Shown here: in pieces, positions 34,292 to 43,028 of the stretch
Layout of the letters: every line of letters starts with the position of its first letter
Numbering within the stretch: position 1 is the stretch's first letter
From: Azospirillum brasilense
GTDB taxonomy: Bacteria > Pseudomonadota > Alphaproteobacteria > Azospirillales > Azospirillaceae
DNA length: 64,000 nt
Direction: 5' to 3'
Assembly (NCBI RefSeq): GCF_005222205.1
Contig: NZ_CP032348.1
Span: 62,001-126,000, forward strand
Notes under the pieces: generated by a model
Told to the model about the DNA's origin: nothing
What the model saw: only the letters and a program-made list of their open reading frames with translations
Database searches by the model: none
Translations under genes and position numbers: made by a program

Positions 34292-35242
34292 CTATTCCCC
34301 CGCCGCGGCCTTCAGGAGCGTGATGCTGATCCGCCGGTTCTGCGGGGCCAGCGGGTTGGCGGCGTCGAGATGGTCGAGGTCGGCGCGGCCCTCGACCCGG
34401 ACGATCCGGCGGGCCGGCACGCCGGCGGCGATCAGCTCGCGGCGGGCGGCGTTGGCGCGGTCGCTGGACAGTTCCCAGTTGCCGTACTTCGCCCCATCCG
34501 CATAGCCCAGCGCGTCGGTGTGGCCGGTGATGCTGAGGCGGTTGGGCGACGACGCGACGGCACCGGCGACCAGCCGCATCAGGCGCCGCCCCTGCTCGTT
34601 CATCTGGGCGGAGCCGACGTTGTACATCGACACCTTGGCCTGATCGGTGAGCTGCACGCGCAGGCCGACGGACGTCTGCTCGATGACGACGCTGCCGGCG
34701 AGCGCCCCCAGCTCCGGCATCGTCTCCAGCGCCGTGCGCAGGTCGCGCTCGGCCTTCTCCAACCCCTGCTGTTCGCTCAGCGCCGCGGTCTGGCGGTCGA
34801 GCAGGGCCTCCAGCTCCGCCCGCGCGTCGCGGTCCGTCTGGCTCCGGCCGCCGGGCGGGTGGGGCATGGGGTCCTTGCGCCCGGCGGGCTCGCGGTCGCT
34901 CTCGCCCAGCGAGGCGACGACGGGCGGGGCGGCCACCGGCACGCTGTGCTCCCCCGGCGCGTTGGGGGTGGACAGCGCCCCCGTCTTGTCCACCGCCCGC
35001 CCGGCCAGCATGCCATCGGCGCCCGAATTGGACTGCGACAGGGCCACCGGGTTGAAATAGTCGGCGATGCCCTTGCGCTGCTCCACCGTGGTGATGTTCA
35101 TCAGCCACATGATCAGGAAGAAGGTCATCATCGCCGTCACGAAGTCGGCGTAGGCCAGCTTCCAGGCGCTGTTGTGCTCCTCCTCCTCCTCGCCGTAGCG
35201 GCGCTTGATGATGATCGTCGGCTCGATGCGCTTGCGGGCCAT
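34292..35242 (-). CDS. motB: Flagellar motor stator protein MotB
   Basis: 316 residues. One membrane helix (DFVTAMMTFFLIMWLM) carries the proton-binding aspartate D33 in KLAYADFVTAMM. The C-terminal OmpA-like peptidoglycan-binding domain shows LSITGHTDALGY and NRRISI. Together with MotA it forms the proton channel anchored to the cell wall. The N-terminal cluster of glutamates (GEEEEEH) before the helix is distinctive. It is nine bases downstream of motA. Confidence 0.96.
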   Translation of the reverse strand: MARKRIEPTIIIKRRYGEEEEEHNSAWKLAYADFVTAMMTFFLIMWLMNITTVEQRKGIADYFNPVALSQSNSGADGMLAGRAVDKTGALSTPNAPGEHSVPVAAPPVVASLGESDREPAGRKDPMPHPPGGRSQTDRDARAELEALLDRQTAALSEQQGLEKAERDLRTALETMPELGALAGSVVIEQTSVGLRVQLTDQAKVSMYNVGSAQMNEQGRRLMRLVAGAVASSPNRLSITGHTDALGYADGAKYGNWELSSDRANAARRELIAAGVPARRIVRVEGRADLDHLDAANPLAPQNRRISITLLKAAAGE

Positions 35243-35251
35243 GGCGGGGCC

Positions 35252-36139
35252 TCAGGCGGGCTGGCTCGCCTCGCGGGCCTTCGCCTGCGAGGAGAGGGTG
35301 GTGGCGACCTCGACCTCGGCGAGGCTCGGCTGCGTGTCGGCGAACAGCACCTTGCGGGCGAACTCCGCGCAGACCTGCGGGGGGCTGCCGCGCAGATAGG
35401 CGCCGAGCGCGGCGCGCACGCAGATGAACAGCGTCAGCTCCGCCTCGCGGCGATGGCGGGCGGCGGCGGCGATCGGACCGACCAGACCGTAGGACAGTAG
35501 CACGCCCAGGAAGGTGCCGGTCAGCGCCCCGCCGATCATGTGGCCCAGCACCTCCGGCGGCTCGCTGATCGCGCTCATGGCGTTGATGACGCCCAGCACG
35601 GCGGCGACGATGCCCAGCGCCGGCAGCGCGTCGGCCAGATTCTGCAGCGCCTTCGGCACCTGGTTCAACTCGCGCCCGATGGTCTCGATCTCCTCGTTCA
35701 TCAGGGCCTCCAGGTCGTGCGGGTTGTCCTGGCCCAGCGCGATCAGGCGCATGTAGTCGCACAGGAAGGTGACGCAGCGCGGTTGGCGGAAGACCGAGGG
35801 GTACTGGGCGAAGATCGGGCTGTCGTCCGGCTTGTCGATGTCGCTCTCGATGTTCGACACGCCCTTGGACTTGGCCTGCCGCAGCAGGGCGTAGAGCAGG
35901 GAGATCAGGTCGAGATACTCGTCCTTGCTGGTGTGCCGGCCGCGGGCCACCGCGCCGATGGTGCGCACGGTGGCGCGCAGCACCGCCATGGAGTTGGCGA
36001 TGACGTAGCCGCCGATGCCGGCGCCGACGATGATGACGATCTCAACGGGCTGCCACAGCACGCCCATCCGCCCGCCCATGGCGGCGAAGCCGCCGAGCAC
36101 GCTCAGGAAGACCGCGACGATTCCGAACAGCAAACGCAT
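35252..36139 (-). CDS. motA: Flagellar motor stator protein MotA
   Basis: 295 residues with four membrane helices, two near the N-terminus (LLFGIVAVFLSVLGGFAAMGG; VEIVIIVGAGIGGYVIAN) and two after the cytoplasmic loop (LGIVAAVLGVINAM; GTFLGVLLSYGLVGPIAAAARHR). The loop has the charged residues that contact FliG (RPQ/ALGQDNPHDLE region). It precedes motB in a two-gene unit. Confidence 0.96.
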   Translation of the reverse strand: MRLLFGIVAVFLSVLGGFAAMGGRMGVLWQPVEIVIIVGAGIGGYVIANSMAVLRATVRTIGAVARGRHTSKDEYLDLISLLYALLRQAKSKGVSNIESDIDKPDDSPIFAQYPSVFRQPRCVTFLCDYMRLIALGQDNPHDLEALMNEEIETIGRELNQVPKALQNLADALPALGIVAAVLGVINAMSAISEPPEVLGHMIGGALTGTFLGVLLSYGLVGPIAAAARHRREAELTLFICVRAALGAYLRGSPPQVCAEFARKVLFADTQPSLAEVEVATTLSSQAKAREASQPA

Positions 36140-36208
36140 GATGTGTGTCCTCCGGCTCGGCCGAAAAGAGGGATCGGGCTCAGGGAGCCGTCGTGTGGGG
36201 CGGGGCTG

Positions 36209-38593
36209 TCAGGGCGCTTTCCACCGGCGCAGCACGCCGGCCAGCGCGTCGGCGGCGGCGAGCTGGCCGCCGACCGTGGCGCTGGACAGCGGCTTGCCCG
36301 GCGGGTCGGGCGGGACGGCCAGGGCGTCGAGCAGGCCGGCCCAGCGGGTCCCGGCCAGCGCCTTGCCGTGGCGCTCCGCGGCGGCGGCGACCGCCGCGTC
36401 GTCGCCCGCCCGGAAGGCGGCCAGCGCGTGGAAGGCGATATCGTCCGGCAGGGGCGCGCCGGGTCCGCTGGCCGGTCCGTCCAACAGCTCGGCGTAGGCG
36501 GCGCGGGCCGCCGGCCATTCGCCGGCCCGGAACAGGCTGTCCGCCCGGATGCGCGCCGCTTCGGGACCGGTCAGGCCGCGCAGCGCGTCGAAGGCGCGCA
36601 TCGCCTCGCCCTCGGCGGCGAAGGCCTCGGCGCGCAGCAGAGCGCGGCGCTCGGCAGCCCGGGCATCCGGAGCGGGACCGGCGGTGTGGTCCAGCACGGC
36701 CAGCGCCTCCGTCCCGCGCCCGGCGTCGAGCAGCACGCGGGCCAGATCCAGCCCGACCGCCGCGCGCTCGGCGCCACGGGCGGTCTCGGCGACGGTGTGG
36801 AGCAGGCGCGCGGCCTCCAGCGTGAAGCCGCCGCGGGCCAGCAGCCGGGCGAGCCGGCGCTGCTGCGTTCCGGCGTCGTCGTCGGTCAGCGCCACCGTGC
36901 GGCCGTAGCGCACCTGGAGGGACAACGCGTCGAGCGCGCTGCCCGGGGTCGTCTCCAGATGGCCGATCACCGCGTCGAGGAGCCCGCGCCCGGTGGTCAG
37001 CGCCGCGCGACCGCGCGCCGTCGCGCCGAAGCGGCGGCCCAGCAGGCCGAAGATGTCGAGCGCCGCGTCGATCCGCCCGGCGCGGGTGTAGGCGGCGCCC
37101 AGCGCGGCCAGCGCGTCCGTCTCGACATCGCCGCCGCGCCAGGCGTAGCGCAGGCTTTCCAGCTCCGCGATGGCGCCGGGATCGTCCAGAGAACCGCTGG
37201 CCAGCCGCAGCTCGATGGAGCGGACCTGGGCGCGGTGGCCGTAGAGGTTGGGCAGGGCGGCGGCGCGCTTGTAATGGGTCAGCGCTTCGGCCGTCTCATT
37301 GTGCAGCTCCGCCAGACGCCCGCGGAAGAAGTCGAGCCGCCCGTCGGTGGAGCCGATGCCGTCCAGCGTGATCATCTCCAGGACGATCAGGTTCAGCGAC
37401 GGGCCATCCGCCGCCTCGCCCGCCGATTCGGCGAGCAGGGTCAGCAGGCGGCCGCGCAGCTCGGCGGGGTAGGACAGCAGCCGCTTCAGCGCGATGGGCA
37501 GGCTCGATTTCGCCGCGGCCCAGCGGCTGGGGGCTAGGGTGGCGCTGCGCCAGACGTGATGATCGGCGGCGGCGGGGGTGGGCTGGGCGCGGACGAACTG
37601 GCTGTCGTCGGGATCGGCGGTGCCGTCCAGCGCGCGGAAGGCGTCGCGCAGCAGGCGCAGCTCGTAGCGCTGGTCCGGCCCGGGCGTCAGGCTCTCCGCG
37701 GCGTCCAGGGCGGCGCGGCCCTCCTCCGACAGGGCGCGGGCCAGCGTGAAGCGGGCCATGGCGAGCAGCGCGTCCACCCGCGCGCGGCCCTGGCTCTCGG
37801 CGATGCGCTGCTCCAGATGCTGCTTGCGCGCGGGGTAGTCGTCGCCGGCCCAGGCGTCCAGGTCGAAGGCGCGGATCGGCGGGTCGGCCGGTACGGCGGG
37901 GGATGGAACCGGCGGCACGGCTGATGGCGGCACGGCGGCCACCGTCTTGGCCGGTTCCAGCTTTGGTGGCGGGGCGGGGGGCGAAGCGGGAGGCGCGGCT
38001 TTGGCGACCGGCTGCGCCTGCACGACCGGCTGGGCCTGGGCGCTGGCGACCGGGCTCAGCCGCTCGGCGAGGCTGACGGGCGCCGCTTGGGCGGGCGCCG
38101 GTTCGTGAGCCGGCGGTGGCGCGATCACCGGAAACACCGACGCGCCGGGCGCCTCGGCCAGCAAGGGGGCGTCGGCGGGCGCCGGGACCGGGGCGCCGGG
38201 CTTGCGCGCCGGGCGGGGCGGGTCGGCCACGTCGATGAAGGTGATCCGCCGCTCCCGGCGAACGGAGACGCGGGCGCCGCAGGGCCACTCCATCGTCAGG
38301 CTGCGCCCGTCCTCCGCCGCCTGGAAGCCGGTCAGCCGCCGCGAATAGGTGCCGTTCAGCGCCGCCAGAGGCCAGGGGACCGGTTGCGAAAAGGCGATGC
38401 GCCCGCCGCAGCTTCCCACATCGACCGCCGGGGCGCCCTGCGCGTTGACCAGCGCCAGACGCGAGAAGTCGGCGTGGTCGCCCGTCTGCACGGTGATGGG
38501 GGCCGGGTCCGCGGCGTGTGCGGACGGCGTGGTCAGGGCGGTGGTGACCGACAGCAGGGCCAGGGAGATGGACAGGGTCCGGCAGGGATGCAT
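36209..38593 (-). CDS. Large exported protein of the motility cluster, MotC-like by position
   Basis: 794 residues with a Sec signal peptide (MHPCRTLSISLALLSVTTAL, cleaved around AHA-AD). Residues 30-120 form a small beta domain. A long Pro/Ala linker (about 130-240) follows, then some 500 residues of alpha-helical repeats of TPR/HAT appearance (for example LGAAYTRAGRIDAALDIFGLLG and WPAARAAYAELLDG). It lies 69 bp upstream of motA on the same strand and divergent from flgF. Rhizobia have a periplasmic MotC that stabilises MotB. Sequence similarity is not evident to me, so the functional link rests on location and export. Confidence 0.8.
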   Translation of the reverse strand: MHPCRTLSISLALLSVTTALTTPSAHAADPAPITVQTGDHADFSRLALVNAQGAPAVDVGSCGGRIAFSQPVPWPLAALNGTYSRRLTGFQAAEDGRSLTMEWPCGARVSVRRERRITFIDVADPPRPARKPGAPVPAPADAPLLAEAPGASVFPVIAPPPAHEPAPAQAAPVSLAERLSPVASAQAQPVVQAQPVAKAAPPASPPAPPPKLEPAKTVAAVPPSAVPPVPSPAVPADPPIRAFDLDAWAGDDYPARKQHLEQRIAESQGRARVDALLAMARFTLARALSEEGRAALDAAESLTPGPDQRYELRLLRDAFRALDGTADPDDSQFVRAQPTPAAADHHVWRSATLAPSRWAAAKSSLPIALKRLLSYPAELRGRLLTLLAESAGEAADGPSLNLIVLEMITLDGIGSTDGRLDFFRGRLAELHNETAEALTHYKRAAALPNLYGHRAQVRSIELRLASGSLDDPGAIAELESLRYAWRGGDVETDALAALGAAYTRAGRIDAALDIFGLLGRRFGATARGRAALTTGRGLLDAVIGHLETTPGSALDALSLQVRYGRTVALTDDDAGTQQRRLARLLARGGFTLEAARLLHTVAETARGAERAAVGLDLARVLLDAGRGTEALAVLDHTAGPAPDARAAERRALLRAEAFAAEGEAMRAFDALRGLTGPEAARIRADSLFRAGEWPAARAAYAELLDGPASGPGAPLPDDIAFHALAAFRAGDDAAVAAAAERHGKALAGTRWAGLLDALAVPPDPPGKPLSSATVGGQLAAADALAGVLRRWKAP

Positions 38594-38703
38594 CGCGACT
38601 GCCCCAAATTTTATCTAAATCGGAATCAAATCCCCCAAGACACCGGTCAGTTCCCGTCGCAGCGCCTCAGGTTGAAACCCGGCTTTAAACTGCATCACCT
38701 AGG

Positions 38704-38718
38704 TTAAGGCGGCGTTCA
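38704..38718 (+). promoter_or_regulatory. CtrA-like site upstream of flgF
   Basis: TTAA-N7-TTCA, one mismatch from the CtrA consensus TTAA-N7-TTAA, 19 bp before the flgF start. CtrA controls flagellar genes in many alphaproteobacteria. Weak on its own. Confidence 0.25.
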
Positions 38719-38736
38719 AACCGAAGGTGTCCGGCG

Positions 38737-39465
38737 ATGGAGAATCCCCTTTACATTGGATTGTCGCGGCAAGTGGCGTTGCGTCGGCAGCTCGATGTCG
38801 TGGCGAACAACATCGCCAACATGAACACTGCGGGATTCCGCGGTGAACGCATGCTGTTCGAAGCGGCGATGGAGCGTGGCGGCATGAAGCCGTCCGACAA
38901 GATCGCCTTCACCATCGACCGCGCCACCTACACCGACTTCACCGCCGGCAGCCTGAAGCCGACCGACAACCCCTACGACGTGGCGCTGGACGGCGACGGC
39001 TGGCTCCAGGTGCAGACGCCGGACGGCCCGCGCTACACCCGCGACGGGCGGATGCGGCGCGACGTGGACGGGCAGCTCGTGAACGCCGGCGGCTTCCCCT
39101 ATCTGGACGACAACCAGCAGCCCATCGTCATTCCGGCCGACCGCAGCCGGATGGAGATCGGCACCGACGGGCTGGTCTCCGCCGACAACGAGATGATCGC
39201 CCGGCTGCGCGTCGTCCGCTTCGAAAGCCCGCAGGCGCTCGCCCAGACCGGCGACGTGCTGTTCGACGCCGTGGACGCCCAGCCGCTGCCGGCCCCCGAC
39301 ACCCGGATCATCCAGGGCAAGGTCGAGCAATCCAACGTCCAGTCCATCGCCGAGATGTCGCGGATGATGGAGCTGACGCGCGACTACCAGTCGGTCACCC
39401 GCATGATGGACGACGGGCAGGACCTGCTGCGCTCCGCCATCAACCGCCTCGGCAAATCCGCTTAA
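38737..39465 (+). CDS. flgF: Flagellar proximal rod protein FlgF
   Basis: 242 residues. The N-terminal motif SRQVALRRQLDVVANNIANMNTAGFR is the axial-rod signature, followed by the FlgF/FlgG beta domain (DVALDGDGWLQVQTPDGPRYTRDG) and the C-terminal helix VQSIAEMSRMMELTRDYQSVTRMM. It forms the rod with FlgG, encoded 18 bp downstream. Confidence 0.96.
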   Translation: MENPLYIGLSRQVALRRQLDVVANNIANMNTAGFRGERMLFEAAMERGGMKPSDKIAFTIDRATYTDFTAGSLKPTDNPYDVALDGDGWLQVQTPDGPRYTRDGRMRRDVDGQLVNAGGFPYLDDNQQPIVIPADRSRMEIGTDGLVSADNEMIARLRVVRFESPQALAQTGDVLFDAVDAQPLPAPDTRIIQGKVEQSNVQSIAEMSRMMELTRDYQSVTRMMDDGQDLLRSAINRLGKSA

Positions 39466-39483
39466 AATCAGGAGATTGCGTCC

Positions 39484-40269
39484 ATGCGCGTGCTCAGCAT
39501 CGCTTCGACCGGCATGATGGCCCAGCAGTTGAACGTCGAGGTCATCTCCAACAACATCGCCAACATCAACACCACCGCCTTCAAGCGCGGGCGCGCCGAG
39601 TTCCAGGACCTGATGTACCAGTCGGAACGGCGCCAGGGCAGCCAGTCCACCGACGCCGGAACCATCATTCCGACCGGTATCGAGGTCGGCCTCGGCGTGC
39701 GTCCGGGGGCGGTCAACCGCATCAACACGACCGGCAACCTGACCTCCACCGGGAACGAGCTGGACCTCGCCATCGAGGGGCGCGGCTACTTCAACATCCG
39801 CATGCCGGCGGGCGAGACCGCCTACACCCGCGCCGGCGGCTTCAAGCTGTCGCCGGAGGGCACCATCGTGACCAGCGACGGCCACCCGGTGCTGCCGGAG
39901 GTCACCGTGCCGCAGGGCACGCGGGAAATCGCCGTGAACAGCTCCGGCGAGGTGCAGGCCTTCGTCGACGGGCAGACCCGCCCGCGCGTGCTGGGCCAGC
40001 TCGTGATGACCGTGTTCGTCAATGAATCCGGGCTGGAGGCGATGGGCGACAACCTCTACCGCGCCACCCCCGCCTCGGGCGAGCCGCAGGACGGCACCGG
40101 CGGGCAGGCGGGCTTCGGCACCATCCGGCAGAAGTATCTGGAATCCTCCAACGTCAACGTCGTCCAGGAGATCACCGAACTCATCTCCGCCCAGCGCGCC
40201 TACGAGATGAACGCGAAGGTGGTCGAGGCCGGCGACCAGATGGCCTCCACCCTCTCCAACATGCGGTGA
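39484..40269 (+). CDS. flgG: Flagellar distal rod protein FlgG
   Basis: 261 residues with MRVLSIASTGMMAQQLNVEVISNNIANINTTAFKRGRAEFQDLMYQ at the N-terminus (distal-rod form) and the C-terminal signature SNVNVVQEITELISAQRAYEMNAKV. Length equals typical FlgG. AGGAG precedes the start. Its end overlaps an alternative GTG start of flgA. Confidence 0.97.
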   Translation: MRVLSIASTGMMAQQLNVEVISNNIANINTTAFKRGRAEFQDLMYQSERRQGSQSTDAGTIIPTGIEVGLGVRPGAVNRINTTGNLTSTGNELDLAIEGRGYFNIRMPAGETAYTRAGGFKLSPEGTIVTSDGHPVLPEVTVPQGTREIAVNSSGEVQAFVDGQTRPRVLGQLVMTVFVNESGLEAMGDNLYRATPASGEPQDGTGGQAGFGTIRQKYLESSNVNVVQEITELISAQRAYEMNAKVVEAGDQMASTLSNMR

Positions 40270-40274
40270 CCGCC

Positions 40275-41006
40275 ATGCGGCGTTCCGTTCGTCATCTGGC
40301 CGGACTCGCGGTCGCCCTGCACCTGTTCGGCGCGCCCGCCCAGGCGGCCTATCTGTCCGACGGCGAAGGGGCCGTGGAGGCGCTGCTGGCGCAGGAGCTG
40401 GCCGCCTCGCTCGGAGCGGCGGTGCCGCCGGACGCGCGGGTGTCGGTGGTGCTGACCGTGCCCTTCTCCGGCCCGGTGGAGGCGGTGCGCGACCTGTCCT
40501 ACGACCCGCGCGGCGGGCTGGTCCGCGCGCTGGTCAGCAGCAGCGGGCGCGTCGTCGAGGTGAAGGCCAAGGCCGAGATCATGGTCGAGGTGCCGGTGCC
40601 GACGCGCCGCATCCTGCCCGGCGAGGTGATCGCCGACAGCGACCTGACCACCATCCCGATGCCGCTGGAGCGGCTGAACGGCGCCGTCGTCACCTCGCGC
40701 GACAGCTTGGCCGGGCTGGCCAGCCGCCGCCAGTTGTCCGCCGGGCGGCTGATCCAGACCTCGGCGGTCGGCGCTCCTCTGGTGGTCCAGCGCAACAAGC
40801 CGGTCAGCCTCGTCTACGAGGACGGACCGCTGCAGCTGATGGCGCGCGGCCGCGCCCTGCAGGACGGCGGGGTGGGGGAGTTGGTGCGGGTGATGAACGT
40901 CGCCAGCAACATCGTCGTCACCGGCACCATCACCGGGCCGCAGACCGTCACCGTCAACGGGCCGCCGGACGCCATGCCGGCCAACGCGGCTCCCGCGAAA
41001 TTCTGA
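40275..41006 (+). CDS. flgA: Flagellar P-ring assembly chaperone FlgA
   Basis: 243 residues from ATG 40275 (a GTG at 40266 overlapping the flgG stop is an alternative). A Sec signal peptide (LAGLAVALHLFGAPAQAA) is followed by the SAF/ChapFlgA domain (VPVPTRRILPGEVIADSDLTTI) and a C-terminal GELVRVMNVASNIVVTGTI motif. It acts in the periplasm on FlgI. Confidence 0.94.
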   Translation: MRRSVRHLAGLAVALHLFGAPAQAAYLSDGEGAVEALLAQELAASLGAAVPPDARVSVVLTVPFSGPVEAVRDLSYDPRGGLVRALVSSSGRVVEVKAKAEIMVEVPVPTRRILPGEVIADSDLTTIPMPLERLNGAVVTSRDSLAGLASRRQLSAGRLIQTSAVGAPLVVQRNKPVSLVYEDGPLQLMARGRALQDGGVGELVRVMNVASNIVVTGTITGPQTVTVNGPPDAMPANAAPAKF

Positions 41007-41040
41007 GTCCAGTCACCCGAGTCCAGTCAAGGACACCGCC

Positions 41041-41784
41041 ATGCGCACCCTCCCGCCCCGCACCCTGGTTCCGTTCCTCGCCCTGACGGTGGCGCTCGCC
41101 GGCTGCGGGCGGCTGGCCGACGTGGGGCAGGCGCCGCGCCTGTCGGAGATCTCCAACCCCGCCATGGCGCCGGAGGCGCGCGTCATCTCCATGCCGATGC
41201 CGCGTCCCAACACCAACGAGCAGGTGCCGAGTTCGCTGTGGCGCACCGGGTCCCGCGACTTCTTCCGCGACCCGCGGGCCAAGCAGGTTGGCGATCTGCT
41301 GACCGTCATCATCAACATCGCCGATCAGGCGCAGTTGCAGAACCAGACGCAGCGCCAGCGCTCCAACGCCGAATCGGCGGGCGTGCCGAACTTCTTCGGG
41401 CTGGAGTCGCGGCTGCCGGCGGTGCTGCCCGACGCGGTGAACCCGTCCAGCCTCGTCGACATGGACAGCTCCTCCTCCTCCTCCGGCACCGGGACCATCC
41501 AGCGCAACGAGCGCATCGCCATGCGCGCCGCGGCGGTGGTGACCGAGGTGCTGCCCAACGGCAACTTCGTGATCGCCGGGCGGCAGGAGGTGCGGGTGAA
41601 CTACGAACTGCGCGAGATGCGCATCGCCGGGGTCATCCGGCCCGAGGACATCACCAACGTGAACACCATCGACTACGACAAGATCGCCGAGGCGCGGATC
41701 ACTTACGGCGGGCGCGGCCAGATCACCGACGTCCAGCAGCCGCGCTACGGCCAGCAGGTCTTCGACATCATCATGCCCTTCTGA
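41041..41784 (+). CDS. flgH: Flagellar L-ring lipoprotein FlgH
   Basis: 247 residues with a lipoprotein signal (LALTVALAGCG, lipidated cysteine at residue 22). FlgH motifs are SSLWRTGSRDFFRDPRAKQVGDLLTVIINI, NERIAMRAAAVVTEVLPNGNFVIAGRQEVRVN and the C-terminal YGQQVFDIIMPF. It forms the outer-membrane ring. Confidence 0.96.
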   Translation: MRTLPPRTLVPFLALTVALAGCGRLADVGQAPRLSEISNPAMAPEARVISMPMPRPNTNEQVPSSLWRTGSRDFFRDPRAKQVGDLLTVIINIADQAQLQNQTQRQRSNAESAGVPNFFGLESRLPAVLPDAVNPSSLVDMDSSSSSSGTGTIQRNERIAMRAAAVVTEVLPNGNFVIAGRQEVRVNYELREMRIAGVIRPEDITNVNTIDYDKIAEARITYGGRGQITDVQQPRYGQQVFDIIMPF

Positions 41785-41803
41785 GCGGCGGGGAGACGCG
41801 ACC

Positions 41804-42295
41804 ATGGCGGACCGTCCCGGACCCAGCCGATACTCGGTCTTCGTGCTCTGCGCCGCGCTGGCGGCGGCGGTGGGCTACGGCATCGGGCGCCTGCAGTTGA
41901 CGCTCGGCGCCGAGAAGGCCGTGGAGCAGACGGCCGGCGCCGGGCCGGACCTGCCCACCGACGGCCCCGGCCCCTTCTATGTGGAGGTCGGGCAACTGAT
42001 GGTGCCGGTGCTGGTGGAGGGCCGCACCAACGCCTTCATCCTGACCCAGATCACCCTGCAGACGGGCAGCGTCGAGCAGTCCAATCTGCTGCGCCGCCAT
42101 CTGCCCCACGCGCGCAACGCCCTGCTCCAGGCCCTGTTCGGCATGGCGGGGGCGGGCGCCTTCGACGGCCCGTCGGTCGATCCCGCCGCCGTTGCCAAAT
42201 CCCTGAAGCAGGCCGCCGCCGAACAGCTCGGCCCCGACCTCGTGCGCGGCGTGCTGATCGACCGGCTGATGCGCCAGGAAAACACCCGGCTGTAA
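41804..42295 (+). CDS. FliL-like flagellar basal-body-associated protein
   Basis: 163 residues with one N-terminal membrane helix (VFVLCAALAAAVGYGIG). The periplasmic domain has the FliL-type layout: FYVEVGQLMVPVL... then LRRHLPHARNALLQALF and a C-terminal VRGVLIDRLMRQ. It follows flgH by 19 bp and ends the operon before a terminator. FliL proteins support stator function. Assignment is by layout, not strong identity. Confidence 0.75.
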   Translation: MADRPGPSRYSVFVLCAALAAAVGYGIGRLQLTLGAEKAVEQTAGAGPDLPTDGPGPFYVEVGQLMVPVLVEGRTNAFILTQITLQTGSVEQSNLLRRHLPHARNALLQALFGMAGAGAFDGPSVDPAAVAKSLKQAAAEQLGPDLVRGVLIDRLMRQENTRL

Positions 42296-42323
42296 CACGC
42301 CCAATCCCGGTTCGCTCCTTCAG

Positions 42324-42356
42324 CCCCTCCCTCGCACCCAGCGGGGGAGGGGTTTT
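42324..42356 (+). terminator. Rho-independent terminator of the flgF-fliL operon
   Basis: CCCCTCCC (42324-42331) pairs with GGGAGGGG (42345-42352) and is followed by TTTT. Confidence 0.8.
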
Positions 42357-42390
42357 GCGTTGACGTGCGGCAAAACGTCCGGAACGACGA

Positions 42391-42429
42391 AAGTACCGGT
42401 ACTTAGGGACTGAGTCGGTACCGGCACTT
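42391..42429 (+). promoter_or_regulatory. Palindrome and direct repeat upstream of napE
   Basis: AAGTACCGGTACTT (42391-42404) is a perfect 14-bp palindrome. Its right part GTACCGGTACTT recurs with one change as GTACCGGCACTT at 42418-42429, 25 bp on. It looks like a double operator for an unidentified regulator and does not fit the NarL heptamer. Confidence 0.45.
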
Positions 42430-42441
42430 GACCTCGGTCAA
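42428..42441 (+). promoter_or_regulatory. FNR/Anr-type box of the nap operon
   Basis: TTGACCTCGGTCAA is a perfect inverted repeat with the TTGA-N6-TCAA core of FNR-family sites, and TATGAT lies at 42448-42453. The short distance between the two is unlike a class II FNR promoter, so the exact role (activation or repression) is open. Confidence 0.6.
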
Positions 42442-42506
42442 GCCACTTATGATGCGAAAGGATGAAGCTCCGCGGCGATACCGTTCGATCAATCCATGGG
42501 ATCGCC

Positions 42507-42683
42507 ATGAACGCGCCGCCCGCCCGCACCGCCGATACCGCCGCCCCGACCCGCCGCTTCGAGGGGCTGGTCTTCTTCGCCCTCTCCATCCTGATCTGGC
42601 CGTTCCTGGCGATCGGGCTGGTCGGGGCCTACGGCTTCTCCGTCTGGATGTACCAGATCCTGTCCCACTCCGGCGGGATGTGA
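42507..42683 (+). CDS. napE: Periplasmic nitrate reductase subunit NapE
   Basis: 58 residues, one membrane helix (LVFFALSILIWPFLAIGLVGAYGFSVWMYQ), ending ILSHSGGM. This is the NapE pattern. ATG 42507 is chosen; an earlier in-frame ATG gives an atypical extension. It is the first gene of napEDABC, 23 bp shorter than 10 kb from any other respiratory gene in view. Its role in nitrate reduction is accessory. Confidence 0.88.
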   Translation: MNAPPARTADTAAPTRRFEGLVFFALSILIWPFLAIGLVGAYGFSVWMYQILSHSGGM

Positions 42684-42690
42684 GGCGGCC

Positions 42691-42984
42691 ATGCCCGAAC
42701 TGCACATTTCCAGCCTCGTCATCCAGCACGCGCCTGACCGCACCGCCGCCCTGAAGGAGGTCGTCCGCGCGCTCGACGGCGCCGATTGGCACGCGTCGGA
42801 GAACGGCAAGGCCATCGTCACGCTGGAAACCGCGACGGAGGCCGAGGTCCTGGACCGCATCGCCGACATCAACGCCATGGCGGGCGTCCACACCACCACG
42901 CTGGTCTACCACCACTACGAGGACGCCGAGCGCTGCGCGGAGCCGATGCCCGCCGACACCGCCCTCGTCCCCCACGCCCATTGA
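42691..42984 (+). CDS. napD: NapA maturation chaperone NapD
   Basis: 97 residues with the ferredoxin-like fold of NapD: MPELHISSLVIQHAPDRTAA at the start, then HASENGKAIVTLETATEAEVLDRIADINAMAGVHTTTLVYHHYE-type sequence. It binds the Tat signal of NapA, encoded next, and holds it until cofactor loading is done. Confidence 0.94.
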   Translation: MPELHISSLVIQHAPDRTAALKEVVRALDGADWHASENGKAIVTLETATEAEVLDRIADINAMAGVHTTTLVYHHYEDAERCAEPMPADTALVPHAH

Positions 42985-43028
42985 CGTCCGTCCAAGAAAA
43001 GACGACCCGCCCCAGGAGGCACCCCCCT

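Noticed and set aside
42393..42429. NarL binding sites before napE
   Set aside because: The repeated GTACCGG units do not fit the TACYYMT heptamer.
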